DNA of 64,000 bases from contig JAMWBK010000004.1 in assembly GCA_029953675.1 (NCBI GenBank), positions 1 to 64,000 of the forward strand, written 5' to 3'. The translations under genes and the position numbers were made by a program. Shown in pieces: positions 1 to 9,987 of the stretch (positions are counted from its first letter, which is position 1; every line of letters begins with the position of its first letter). This stretch comes from Rhodosorus marinus (Eukaryota; Rhodophyta; Stylonematophyceae; Stylonematales; Stylonemataceae). The notes under the pieces are model-generated. The model saw only the letters and a list, made by a program, of their open reading frames with translations. It was not told the origin of the DNA and did no database searches.

Positions 1-423
1 CTAACGTAACCCCAGACTAACGTAACCCCAGACTAACGTAACCCCAGACTAACGTAACCCCAGACTAACGTAACCCCAGACTAACGTAACCCCAGACTAA
101 CGTAACCCCAGACTAACGTAACCCCAGACTAACGTAACCCCAGACTAACGTAACCCCAGACTAACGTAACCCCAGACTAACGTAACCCCAGACTAACGTA
201 ACCCCAGACTAACGTAACCCCAGACTAACGTAACCCCAGACTAACGTAACCCCAGACTAACGTAACCCCAGACTAACGTAACCCCAGACTAACGTAACCC
301 CAGACTAACGTAAACCCATAAACCCCAGACTAACGTAAACCCCAGACTAACGTAACCCCAGACTAACGTAACCCCAGACTAACGTAACCCCAGACTAACG
401 TAACCCCAGACTAACGTAACCCC
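1..423. repeat. Terminal telomeric array, 16-bp unit
   Basis: Nineteen perfect tandem copies of CTAACGTAACCCCAGA run from 1 to 304. Two length variants follow (305-329 and 330-346), then four perfect units and a partial one ending near 423. The C-rich strand reads 5' to 3' inward, the polarity expected at a left chromosome end. The same unit recurs as short interstitial tracts through the first 32.6 kb. A 16-bp unit is long for a telomerase product, but long units are known in some budding yeasts. The terminal position and polarity make telomere the best reading; a satellite at a contig break is the alternative. Confidence 0.88.
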
Positions 424-832
424 TCAAACCCCTAGGTGGGGGTTTCATTGAGGCGGCTTTCTCCTCAAGGGCCGTCCAGACCCGCTGGAACTCTCCTTCT
501 AGTACATGTGCGACCTGTACCCCTGTGTCAAGGGTGGAGTGGCCCAGGACCAGACCCGGAAGGCCGACGAGAAGCAGGCTCGCTAATGGAGGTGCTGTCG
601 CGTCCAGAGAAAGCTCGAGGGCAGCCCGAAGAAGCCGGCTCCATGTAGAAACGTGTGCTCGGGGCACGAAGCGTCGTGTGGGCACCGGGCAATGTGTGAT
701 GCGCGTCCAATGCCTCCCCTCCTCCGTGATCTCAGCTACGAAAGCGTTCCAGCGGCAAATCCAGGCCTCCCGGTCAGAGAAGAACAGAGGCTCTTCTCGT
801 GGGCGTTTACGTCCCCTGCGTCTGGACGGCAT
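424..832 (-). pseudogene. Family A ORF2, N-terminal fragment
   Basis: Starts at the ATG at 832-830, whose A overlaps the last base of the ORF1 stop (TAATG). It encodes a basic N-terminus (SRRRGRKRPREE, a possible nuclear localisation signal) and a helix-rich region matching the N-termini of the family A copy at 20234 and the family B ORF2 at 29917. No zinc finger is seen in this N-terminus. Coding is cut at about residue 135 and the frame runs into telomeric repeats, so no RT or endonuclease remains. Confidence 0.75.
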
Positions 833-2414
833 TATGATTGCTCGTTGTCCTGCGCTTCCTGCTGAACCGACGGGTTTGTATTGGCTGCAGTTTCAGGTTG
901 TAGTCCATTCTCGCTCGGTGTGGGGTCGAGGGGAGCTGGTGTCATTTCTGCATCCGTGCTAGATCCGTTGGCAGACCGGCGCGAGCGCTTAAGTTGAGGA
1001 GGTTCCGGCAAGTTGCACGAGAGTTCCGCATGGGGATTGTCCTCTTCTTCCACATCCTGCGGTACTTGGGATGTTCCACCGGAGTCACCCTGAGTGGCAA
1101 CAGTCCCACAGGCTGCCTGTGCATCGTCCGGAGACGACGAGGCTTCAGCGGCTGCGTTTGGTGCGGCTGCAGTCGTTAGGGGTTCCGCGCTCTCCCTGGA
1201 TACCGCAGGTTGCTGTTGAAGGGCTTGTAACTTTTCAAGCCGTTGGTCCAGCATCTCGTGCACTCGGGCGAGAGTTGTAAACGAGAGATGTCGACGGCTC
1301 AGCCGCGCGCGGATGCGTATGATCTGCTCGATCGCTCGTCTCAGCGTTTGAGCCCTGACATCTCCGCCGGCGAGTCGTTGCCGCTCGTTGAACCCCAGCA
1401 GGTTATCCGCCTCTAAACCGTGCCCGGTGTACAGGCTCACCTGTCGATCGGGGTGTCGCATGGTAAAGGATCCGAAAATCCCAGTCCGGAACACACCCCG
1501 GCTGATTGCGCTTTGGAGAAGAGGAATTGCATCAGGGTGGCACACGAGGCTCACGTGTGAAGAGATAAAGTCCAAATGCGCCACATACGAGCCGGGAATG
1601 CCCAACGCCCGGCAGAGGACCGTAGTGAAGTCAGAAGCAGCCACCTCATCCTGTCGTGGGGACGGATATTTCGGAGGGTAACAAGCACTGGCGTGGTCTC
1701 AGGGCCCCAGCTGGCCCCTCCCACTGTGGCGTGTAACTGCTTCAGGGCGGCATGTTGCGTCTGCGGCCCAGGCCTTCGCATGGTGCGGATGGGTGTCTCT
1801 ACACCGTTCTCTGGTACTTCTACCGCCGAAACCGCCGCGTAGGTGGGTCTGGGGGTGTCATTCCCAAGGGCCGGGAAAGCCGTCTCAAACCGGACACCGG
1901 CAGGGACACCTGTCCCGACTGGAACTTGATTGAAGCCCGTTCCGGCCGCAAGTTGATTGACCACCGCCGTCGGCCGGTGATGCGCCGAAGCTCCCGAGGG
2001 ATTCGAAGTCTGTGCAGAAGCTTGCCACATGTGGGGCTTCTGTGCAAGTTCCGTGAGGCGGCTGGTGACATTATGTATCTCTGTGGTACTGTTAATGCGC
2101 GAGTAGAGATTGAAGACTGCTTTGTAGAAGTTCGCGATGTCCTGCTCCCCAATTCCGAGGGCGTGATAGCACTGATCGTAGCTTCGAAGTTGGTGGAGGA
2201 ACGTGTTAGCGGGAGAGAATGACGTAGAAGGCTCTGTCCGACTCCCCTCCTGGCACGGTTCTTCTGGGCGTAAAGTAGTCGCTTGTAGTCCATCATGTGA
2301 CCCATGCCCGTCCTCTCGTTCAGCAATTGGAGAGGCAGGCAGCATTCCGCTCATTGCACCGGTATTCTTCGAATTCCCCTCCCCAAACAGAGGGGAAGTG
2401 CCAGTGTTTGGCAT
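832..2414 (-). pseudogene. Family A ORF1, one frameshift
   Basis: ORF1 of the retrotransposon, about 527 codons. It reads from ATG at 2414 in one frame to about 1660, then continues in another frame from about 1655 to the TAA at 834-832. Alignment by eye with the plus-strand copy at 19.2-20.0 kb shows that the two frames are one protein (DEVA.S.FTTVL follows NIRP). No CCHC knuckles are visible. The C-terminal third is Ala/Ser/Pro/Glu-rich and low in complexity. The central block (HVSLVCHPDAIPLLQSAISR) is shared in pattern with the ORF1s of families B and C. A nucleic-acid-binding role is usual for LINE ORF1 proteins and is inferred here. Stop and ORF2 start overlap as TAATG. Confidence 0.75.
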
Positions 2415-2465
2415 ATTTTACCCCAGGCGAACCAAACCTACAAACTTAATTGCGAACCTTATCCA

Positions 2466-2514
2466 ATAACCCCAGATACCCCAGACTATCGTCATAACCC
2501 CAGACTAACGTAAC
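2466..2514. repeat. Degenerate telomeric repeats
   Basis: Three irregular units (CCCCAGATA, CCCCAGACTATCG, CCCCAGACTAACGTAACC) separate the 5' end of the family A element from the 3' end of the next element. Confidence 0.75.
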
Positions 2515-2914
2515 CGTGAGCTTTATTGGGCAGTCGCCTAATGCGACGTAACACTAAGCCGATTGCTATCTAGGGAATCACTCACAACAACCCCGCTACC
2601 GGGGTCTCATGCTACGTTCAAAAGAAAAAACAGGAACCAGTGGGTTCTCCAACTGGTCCGCACGTAGAGCGCCAAGCGCAATCGCCGCGTTGCCCTGCCA
2701 TAGGATCCTGTTTAACTGGGATCGTGCATCCCTCAGCTCCTCATCTCGATGCAACAAGTGTTTACAACTGTCCCGCAAAAAGTCTTGCGTCAACCTCCCG
2801 CTCCGCCCAAAGGTCTCTATCGCGATCGGGATGAACTTCTCCTCGGGCTTTTCCACACTCATCGCCTCTTTATAGTGCGCGAGCTTGTAGTTCTCCGCCA
2901 GTTTCGCTGCATAC
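2515..2914 (-). mobile_element. Family E retrotransposon, 3'-terminal fragment
   Basis: Minus-strand remnant of about 400 bp holding the last ~105 codons of ORF2 (stop at 2596) and the full 3' UTR. The C-terminal segment contains FIPIAIETFGR and LNRILWQGN, motifs found at the end of every ORF2 in this window. The 3' UTR starts with the GACCCCGGTAGCGGGGTT hairpin and ends ...CCCAATAAAGCTCACG directly against GTTACGTTAG. The 5' side is truncated straight into CCCCAGACTAACG, so its reading frame begins with telomere-encoded residues. Confidence 0.8.
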
Positions 2915-3029
2915 CCCCAGACTAACGTAACCGCGTACACTTTACTGAAGAACTCCCTATTGGAAACCCCAGACTAACCCCAGACTAACGTAACCCCCAA
3001 ACCTAGCATAACCCCAGACTAACGTAACC
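2915..3029. repeat. Telomeric tract with a 32-bp family C 3'-end
   Basis: Telomeric units flank 2933-2964, which is identical to the last 32 bp of the family C element that starts at 3030 (GCGTACACTTTACTGAAG onward). It is an extremely 5'-truncated insertion. The right tract includes imperfect units (CCCCAGACTAACCCCAGACTAACG, CCCCCAAACCTAGCATAA). Confidence 0.8.
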
Positions 3030-6000
3030 GCGTACACTTTACTGAAGAACTCCCTATTGGAGCCCATTAAGAAGCAATAAGGATCCTATTGGTCAGCAAA
3101 GAAACCCCTAATGGGTTGTGTGGCTACGTTCTAAGATAGGGACGATGTCATAGTCTGCTTCGTCGACACGACGTGCCTGGGTGGCAAGGATAGCGTTTCC
3201 TTTCCACAAAGTGCGGTTCAAGATCGCCCGAGCCTCACTTACTTGCGTTGCCCGCTGATCCAGGTGTATAGTCGCTTCCTTGAGGAACTCACTCGCTTGT
3301 TGTCCCATCTGCCCAAATGTTTCCAGGCAGAAGGGGACGAAGATGTCGTCGTTATGTTCTCCGATACTGTCACGGTATTTGGACTCTTTAAACTTTTCCG
3401 CTTTCCGTGCCGCATACCCGGTCTCCCAAGACGCTTTGTGGAGGTGTGTTCTTTGCAAAGGCGAGGTCACCTTCACATCGATCACGTAGAGCTTGCCTGT
3501 TCGTGGGTGTCGGGCTAGAATGTCAGGCCGAAGCCGACTGCCTTGGTAGTGTCCGGTCGGTTCTATTGTCACTTCTAGTCGCCATTGTCTCAGCACTGTC
3601 GCCAGGGCGTCCCTGACCATGTTATGCCGAATTGTCCAACTGCCGGTAGAGCTGGTGCAGTGGTGAAGGCGTTGAATGCCTGCAGCGTCGTGTGGTTGGG
3701 AACATATCGTACACGTACTAAGTATTCGTACACCCGGCAGGGGTAATCCCAACAGTTGTCGAAGGCTCAGGTTCAGTTCTCCGCTACTTAGGCCGCGTCC
3801 GTGTTTCCTTGGCAAGTCTCGCAGCCAAGTACCCCCTCCTGATCCCTTGCAGGAGCGTATTCGCGCACGTGCCGTCTCGCTGATCTCCGCGTTCTCCACC
3901 ATTTCCTCGAATGCCCGTCGGTGACTCCAGTTGGAGAGGAGTTTTTGGGTTGAACCGATCAAGGGCCTGTCGGGTGGTGTGTGCGGGTTCTCTGCTTGTT
4001 CTTGGCTCTCCAACGATTGCCATTCTGTTAGGCGAAGTATGGGGGCCGGTGTTCCTCGTGCCAGGCAGCGTTTTGAGTGGAGGCTCGCTTCGATTAGTTG
4101 TGCTCCAAGTTGATCCGTCGAGTGGAGCAGGGGTCGAATGTGATGGTGCTCGGTCAGGTTCGTCGATGTGCAGGCATCGAGTAGCGCTCCTAGGTGGCTA
4201 GATCCAGTCCAATTGAGCTTCAGAGTCTGTCGCCAACTGCTGAAGAAGGCGAGGGGTTGTATTCGTGTTCTCATCGCTAGGCCTGCGCCACCCCATCGGC
4301 AAGGGAGCTGGATCTGCGCTTCGACCACGTCTTTTGCGGGTCCTGTGAGGCCCTGGCCTTCGAGGAGCGAGCCGCACAGTTTGTCGAGTTCCAGGAGCGA
4401 GATGCGATCGGCTTCGCGTGCGAGATTGGCTCCGTATTGTAGGGCGAGCGTGCGTAGAGCAAAGTCTAGACGCGGTCCTGCGCAGTAGCGGAATAGGCAC
4501 AGTTTAATTGGTAGCTCAGTGGTCGGTAGACGGATGACCTCTTGGACGAGTTTTTCATGTTCTCGTTGTAGCTTCCTGTTCGCGTCTTGGACGTAGGTCC
4601 GTGTGCCAATAGGGATGGAATAAAGTTGGATTCCGTCCCGGGTGACATGTACGTCGGGAATTTCCCTGTTGACGAGTCTGGTCGTCGGCAGTTGGAGTCC
4701 AAAAAGCTCGCATTTCGTCCTTTGAAGTTGTGCGCCTATTTCGGGGAGGTGGTGCTCGCTCCAGTGTAGCGCTTCTTTCACGTCCTTCAGAGGGCCAAGT
4801 AAGGTGAGGTCGTCGTGGATTGCGCTAAGGGTGATCCTCGGAAACCGGTCTCGTAGTGCTCGTAGGAGTGGGGAAAGGGCGAGCGCGTGTAAAGCAGGTC
4901 CCAACGGATCGCCTTGTTGGACTCCAGTCCAGGCTCGGAGCTGGAGCCAGTCATCGACATCGCTGTCTCGCCATCCGAATTGGCGTGGGGCGCTCTCGCC
5001 TCGTGGTCCGTAGCTCATTGTCATATGCGGCTTCAATTCGGGGAAAGCTAGCTCGATGATACGGTTTGCGAGGCGTCGGTCGATTCTGTTGAACGCGTTT
5101 GCGAGATCAAGTTTGAGGAGCACGTCATTTGGGCGCGCTGCGAGGTGGGCTTCCGCGAGGTGGATGGCGTGTTCGCAGCCGCCGCTGACCGAGATGCCGA
5201 GTTGTTCCGGGAGCAGAAAGTCGCGAAGGGGCGTGGCGACAGCGCGAAGTGTCCATTGGGTGACGGCCTTCCGCAGTACCTCAGGAATCCCTAGCGGGCG
5301 TAGGCGAAGAGGGTACCCTTGTCTAGCTTCGGCAGACGTTCGCTTGTCTTTCGCGAGGAGTCGGTTGCTGCGCATGGCTTCGAGAAACACGTCAGGGAAG
5401 CTCTCCGGAGTGGTGGCAAGCTTGCGAAGGAAGCGTACAAGTACCGGTTGCGTTGTCATGGTGAGACTTCGCAGATGTTCGGCTTTGAGTCCACTCGGCC
5501 CGGGGGCTGTGGCGTACGGTAGGTGTTCCAGCGTTGACAGGAGGCTCTCGTCAGAGGCCAAAGTCGGGTCCCATATCTTGCGTTGCAGTCCGTTGAGCTT
5601 TGCCTGTAGGGCGTCTTCAAGCTCCGAGGAGAGCGTTGCGGCCTCGTACTCAGGGAAGAGCGTAGTCAGAACGCGCCAGGTGGCAGGAGTCTTCGAGGCA
5701 AGATCGGTGGCCAGTAGGAGTTGGCTAGACTGGGACATACGTTGAGCTGTGGCGAGTTGTAGGGCTCGTTTCTGTCGGTGGCGGGTCTGAGGCGGCGGAG
5801 GTACGATACAGTTGGTGTCAAGGGTTTTGCTGTGAGCAGTAAGGTGTTCCCACACCGTGGAGAACCTTCCGTCCATAACGGCGAGCATCTGCGCAGAAGG
5901 GGCCAGGTCGCCTGTGTAGCCGAGTGCGAGACTGGGGAGAGCGAAGATGAACAGGCGTGACAGGTTCGGCGCTGACGTATCAAGGGCAAGTTCCAGGGCT

Positions 6001-6083
6001 TTCGACATGAGATGGTTCCAGCGTGTTTTCAGGTTATCGGGGACGAATTGGCGAGTAGGCGTCGGAGCCTGAGTCAGCTGCCA
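3030..6083 (-). mobile_element. Family C retrotransposon, 5'-truncated
   Basis: Minus-strand element with most of ORF2 (stop at 3108) and a 3' UTR at 3030-3107 ending GTGTACGC against GGTTACGTTAG. ORF1 and the first ~75 codons of ORF2 are missing; they are present in another copy at 23300-25106. A 9-bp telomeric remnant (6084-6092) joins it in frame to a family E fragment. A second copy of the 3' part lies at 31685-32568. Confidence 0.82.
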
Positions 6084-7106
6084 CCCCAGACTGTCCCGCA
6101 AAAAGTCTTGCGTCAACCTCCCGCTCCGCCCAAAGGTCTCTATCGCGATCGGGATGAACTTCTCCTCGGGCTTTTCCACACTCATCGCCTCTTTATAGTG
6201 CGCAAGCTTGTAGTTCTCCGCCAGTTTCGCTGCATACCCGTTTTCTGCACTGCCACGCCTTATGTACTTTTCCTGTAGCGGTGAAATCACCGTCACATCG
6301 ATCGCGTACTTTTGAAAGGTCTTTGGATGGGTCGCCACGATATCTGGTCGCAGCTGGTAATTCTCAAAATACCTCTGCGGTTCTTGCTGTATGTCAAGAA
6401 AATTCCATCGGTTGAGCCATCTCCCTAGCTCCGTACAGAGCTCGTCGTGCCGTCTCTGCCATAGTCCCGTCGATGTTGGACAGTGTTGAAATCGTTGCAC
6501 CCCATTTGGGCCATGTTTCCTACGGCAACTGGTGCACTGCTCCGTTGTCCGCAACCCCGGAATCGGCAGCCCCAGCAGTTGTCGAACATTTACCTGCAAT
6601 TCCTGTGAGTCCAGCTTTCTCGGCTCTAGCAACGGTAGTTCCCGCAGCCATACCCCCGAACCCGAGCCGGCCGCCGATCGGATTCTTGCACGGTGTTCAT
6701 GCGAAACGCCCTCGTTGCCGACCAAACGTTGGAACGCGCGATGGTGTGCCTCCCTAGAGAGGGTTTGTTGTATTGAACCATGGTTCCAATCGCGAGGGGA
6801 GTCCGCTACTTCAGGTGCGGCTTCGTCTCTCAATTCGGGCAGCTTGGCCAGTCTCCGGATCCGCGGCGCCGTGTCTGGGCACAGTCTCCGCTCTATAGCA
6901 CGACTAGACGCGCGGATTTGCTCACCGATCGTCTCCGTTGACACCTGCAGTCGGCCTAGGTGGCTGATGTGTATGTCGCCACCTTGCCTGACCTGTCGCT
7001 CCACCTCCGTTATATAGGGCCACTGACCCGCATGGTCTCTCAGGGTCTGCGCCCAGGCCGAGAAGAACGCAATCGGCTGTATTCTTGCACGGGTCGCGAA
7101 CCCCAA
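3108..7106 (-). pseudogene. Chimeric ORF: family E RLE region fused to family C RT-RLE
   Basis: One open frame of about 1,330 codons with no true start. The first ~340 codons (7106-6091) are the second half of a family E ORF2: thumb region, finger CTSCRRKHG...HCPTSTGLWQRRH, and endonuclease LRPDIVATHPKT...AIDVTV. They stop at FLRDS. A telomeric remnant encoding S-L-G then joins family C ORF2, which runs to the end: GPSGLKAEH, RPLGIPEVLRK, LDLANAFNRID, GVQQGDPLGP, the catalytic AIHDD, finger CTICSQPHD...HHCTSSTGSWTIRH and endonuclease RLRPDILARHPRT...VIDVKV. The ORF thus has two RLE domains. The fusion is probably accidental, but the frame is intact. Confidence 0.8.
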
Positions 7107-7109
7107 TCC
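6091..7109 (-). mobile_element. Family E retrotransposon, internal fragment
   Basis: Covers the ORF2 region from GGLGFATR through the endonuclease to ETFGRSGRLTQDFLRDS. It lacks both the RT core and the 3' terminus. The right edge runs into CCCCAGACTAACG (about 7110-7131). The left edge meets a telomeric nonamer, with ACTGTCCC shared between telomere-proximal and element sequence, which suggests microhomology joining. Confidence 0.75.
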
Positions 7110-7131
7110 GCCCCCCCCAGACTAACGTAAC

Positions 7132-7295
7132 CGTGAGCTTTATTGGGCAGTCGCCTAATGCGACGTAACACTAAGCCGATTGCTATCTAGGGAATCACTC
7201 ACAACAACCCCGCTACCGGGGTCTCATGCTACGTTCAAAAGAAAAAACAGGAACCAGTGGGTTCTCCAACTGGTCCGCACGTAGAGCGCCAAGCG
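7132..7295 (-). mobile_element. Family E 3'-end fragment
   Basis: A copy of the last ~165 bp of family E, nearly identical to 2515-2680: the final ORF2 codons plus both 3' UTR hairpins. It is flanked by telomeric tracts (7114-7131 and 7296-7312). Confidence 0.8.
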
Positions 7296-7343
7296 TGTAA
7301 CCCCAGACTAACGTACACTTTACTGAAGAACCCCAGACTAACC
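7296..7343. repeat. Telomeric tract with an ~18-bp family C 3'-end
   Basis: CCCCAGACTAACG, then about 18 bp matching the family C 3' terminus (TACACTTTACTGAAGAA), then CCCCAGACTAAC. It is an even shorter version of the truncated insertion at 2933. Confidence 0.65.
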
Positions 7344-7370
7344 TCAGCCTCCGATTAAACCATTCGTTCG
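7344..7370. repeat. Tip of a dispersed repeat
   Basis: CAGCCTCCGATTAAACCATT and the following TCGTTCG match the end of the candidate SINE-like repeat at 15470-15566 and, inverted, at 50330-50430. Here only the tip is present, joined to a broken family F ORF2. Confidence 0.5.
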
Positions 7371-8387
7371 TAATGGTGACACCACCGTCACATCCAGCGC
7401 ATACCTTTGTTTGGTCCTCGGATGTCTAGCAACGATATCAGGTCTCAGTCCGTAGTTCTCGTTCTCGAAGTACCCCTCAGGTTCTTGCTCTACGTCCATG
7501 AAGTTCCATCGCCTTAGCCACCGTGCCAGCTCTCTGCAGATTTCGTCATGCCTACGTTGCCACAGTCCAGTTGATGTTGGGCAGTGATGCAACCGTTGTA
7601 CCCCAGTCCTTCCGTGTTTACTCCGGCAACTAGTGCACTTCTCGGTGGTCCGCAATCCCGGAATTGGCAGACCCAGCAGTTGTCGAACGTTTACCTGCAT
7701 CTCAACCGCACTCAATTTTTTCGGTGTCAGCGTTGGTATTTCACGTAGCCAGACTCCCGACCCGGATCCCGCGGCAGACCGTATTCGAGCTCGGTTTTCA
7801 GGGGAGATTCGTGGGTTGGTGACCAGCTTTTGGAATGCACAATGGTGTGCCTCTCGAGAGAGGGTTTGTTGTATTGAACCATTATTCCAAGCTGCAGTCT
7901 CGCCCGGTGCGCTTCGAAGAGATGTTTCTCGCGGTTGTTGCAGGGTAGTCAGTGCCAAGATCCGCGGCGGGGTTTCTGGTCCGAGCCTCCGTTGTATTGC
8001 TCGCGACGATGCACAGATCTGGTCCGCCAGCTGTGCAGTCGACCATCGTTGATCCATCGGCTCGTATGTGTCTGGTGAGCGTTCTGCCGTAACCTCCCGC
8101 TCTAGTTCAGTCAGGTATGGCCATTTATCTTCATTGTTCCGGAAGGTGTTTCTCCATGACGAGTAAAACGCGATGGGTTGGACGTGCTTTCGAGTAGCGA
8201 AACCCAAACCTCCCCAGCAGCAGGGCAGAGCGATTTGGTCCGAGATCAGCTCTGCGTACTCATCGTCCTCTACAGCTGTCGTAGCGAGGCTGCCGAAGAG
8301 AATTTCCAGGTGATATCTGGTCATCACGTCGGCCTCGCGTGCCAGATTTCTTCCAAACTCGTATGCGAGGCATCGTAGCACATAGCA
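7371..8387 (-). pseudogene. Family F ORF2 fragment (finger and RLE)
   Basis: About 340 codons of ORF2 from YVLRCLAYEFGRNLAREAD through IQQTLSREAHH and GVWLREIP to the finger CTSCRSKHG...HHCPTSTGLWQRRH and the endonuclease LRPDIVARHPRT...ALDVTV. It is lost just after VVSPL, where a dispersed repeat tip begins. The upstream edge at about 8387 joins non-element DNA without telomeric repeat. A plus-strand piece of the same family lies at 20981-21393. Confidence 0.75.
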
Positions 8388-8664
8388 CTGCCGGCGTGGA
8401 GACGGAATAGGTTCACCCCTCGGTGAAGTTGCTGCTTGCAAACCGTTTACTTGTCGATACTGTATTTAATTTGCACGGAATATTAACAAAGAACCCCACA
8501 AGACAACGGAAAATTCACAGAGGCCTATACACCCACAAGTTCCTGGGTCTTCTCCCACAGGATCTTGTTGTTGGTGGCAGTCACATCCTTGCTTGCGATT
8601 TTTCCTGCTCGTGTGTTTCCCCCCATGTTCATAATGTTCGGTCCATACATTTTTGAAGCTCCAG
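8371..8664. repeat. 294-bp segment duplicated at 11821-12112
   Basis: Covers the last ~17 bp of the family F fragment, the spacer and the 3' ~140 bp of the dehydrogenase gene. The copy at 11821-12112 is nearly identical (a few substitutions and small indels). Because the copy carries the F junction, duplication came after F arrived. The copy ends abruptly in telomeric repeat inside the coding sequence. Confidence 0.85.
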
Positions 8665-9424
8665 TAGCGAGCACCTCGTCCGATGTTGCTGCGTACAGGG
8701 TGGAAATTGCACCTTTGTCAGGAGACTGCATCATGAACTCCATCCCCCTCCCAATCCTTGTCAGCGCGCTCGTTTCTGCCTTTCTCAGCAAATCCGATTT
8801 TACAACACCGGGTTGTACCACAAACGACCTTACTCCGTCCGCCCGCACGCGATTATCAAGCTCTTGCGCGAACATAATGTTGTACAGCTTGCTAGTCCCA
8901 TACACATCAAGACCGCTCTTCTCGTAGCTCCTTCCCGCCACATCATCTAGGTCGGCCTTTGACACGTTCGCCTGGAGTGGCGACACTGTGACCACCCTTG
9001 CAGGAGCCGACTTCTTCAGCGTGTCTAACAGTAGAATCGTTAGTAGGTACGTCCCCACATGGTTTGTCCCTAGCGTTACTTCATAGCCATCCACGGTCTT
9101 GGAATGTGGGACCACCCCTGCACCGGCGTTGTTGACGAGAAGGTGAAGCGGCAGTCCTTTCTCGATAAACGCGTTTGCAAACGATCTTATGCTATCCGAA
9201 TTCGCTAAATCCAGCTGCATGAACTCCACCTTGGCATCAGGCTTCATCTTCTTGAGCTCCGCTACTGCATCAAGTCCCTTCTTCGGGGTTCGCGACGCGA
9301 TGATAACGTGTGCGTTGTTAAGCACGAGGTACTTTGCGGTAGAGAACCCAATGCCGATATTCGATCCGGTAACAATCGCGACTTTCCCGCTCTGATCCGG
9401 TATCTTGTTGACATCGAAACCCAT
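8388..9424 (-). CDS. Short-chain dehydrogenase/reductase (SDR), with 3' flank
   Basis: The coding part is 9424-8525, about 299 residues; 8388-8524 is 3' flank. I chose the ATG at 9424 because the SDR fold begins right after it. It shows the Rossmann nucleotide motif TGSNIGIG, NNAG after the fourth strand, a catalytic Ser in VVTVSP and the YGTSK (Y-x3-K) pair, then a PG motif in VVQPGVV. Length and layout are those of a classical NAD(P)H-dependent SDR, close in pattern to retinol-dehydrogenase-like enzymes; the substrate cannot be told. A TATATATAT run lies only about 10 bp upstream of the ATG. The gene looks intact and is the first complete host gene from the telomere. A broken copy of its 3' end sits at 11821. 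Confidence 0.85.
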
Positions 9425-9580
9425 CTTCTCCCATATATATATCTGAATTTCCCCAAAAACTTTAATACAGTTGATCCGTACTCTGTATTGCTCTTGTCCG
9501 ATACGTTGTCCCCTCGCCAAGCCCCGGAAAAGCGCTCCACATCTTGAGCATTTGCCTTCAGGTACATGTGCTCCATAGAC

Positions 9581-9868
9581 ATGAAGATTGTTTTTGCTCT
9601 TTTTGTGCAAAAAGGCAAAAAAACAATCTTCATGTTACGATTGCCCTTCCAGTCCTGCAATTGTTGATTATGAAAGTAGCCTTCCTGTTCATCAGATGAT
9701 GAACGGGAAAGTAATGGAAATTCTTTTCATATATGGACACGATTTCTCCCTTGATATTCATTTAATCCTGTCGTTTTGTATGGGGTGTTCCGGATATGAG
9801 GAGCTTTCATAAAGCAACATTTGCAGGACCGGAAGCGCAATCAACATGAATGATTAGATTCAATAGGA
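9581..9868. mobile_element. MITE-like repeat, copy 1
   Basis: About 260 bp (from ~9611) nearly collinear with 9988-10262. The left end (AAACAATCTTCATG...GATTGCCCTTCC) is an inverted match of the right end (TTGCAGGACCGGAAGCGCAATC). An extra inverted arm (GAAGATTGTTTTTGC at 9581) precedes it, perhaps the end of another copy. No coding capacity is seen. Confidence 0.6.
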
Positions 9869-9987
9869 ACTGGGCAAATCAACGGTTTCACCAGTTCCCA
9901 GAACGGAAGCAGGAAGAGGAAAACAAATTCTGTCGTACCAGAAGATGTTGGTGAGTTCGATACTTCAGCACCATCTTGATCCTGATA

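Larger units (their letters stand above)
424..2465 (-). mobile_element. Family A RLE retrotransposon, 5' half, capped by telomere
   Basis: This is a minus-strand element with a short 5' UTR, ORF1 (2414 to 832) and the first ~135 codons of ORF2. Everything 3' of that, including the RT, is missing and replaced by the terminal array at 423/424. The element would have pointed its 3' end at the chromosome end. The structure fits a terminal deletion healed by telomere addition. Its 5' side ends at about 2465 in degenerate telomeric repeats. A second, plus-strand copy lies at 19227-20941. Confidence 0.75.

Noticed and set aside
1-423. CRISPR array or simple satellite
   Set aside because: Units are directly contiguous with no spacers, and the position and polarity fit a telomere.
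436-1681. Plus-strand ORFs opposite the family A element
   Set aside because: They are shadows of ORF1/ORF2 on the minus strand; composition is Arg/Ser-rich and no motif is seen.
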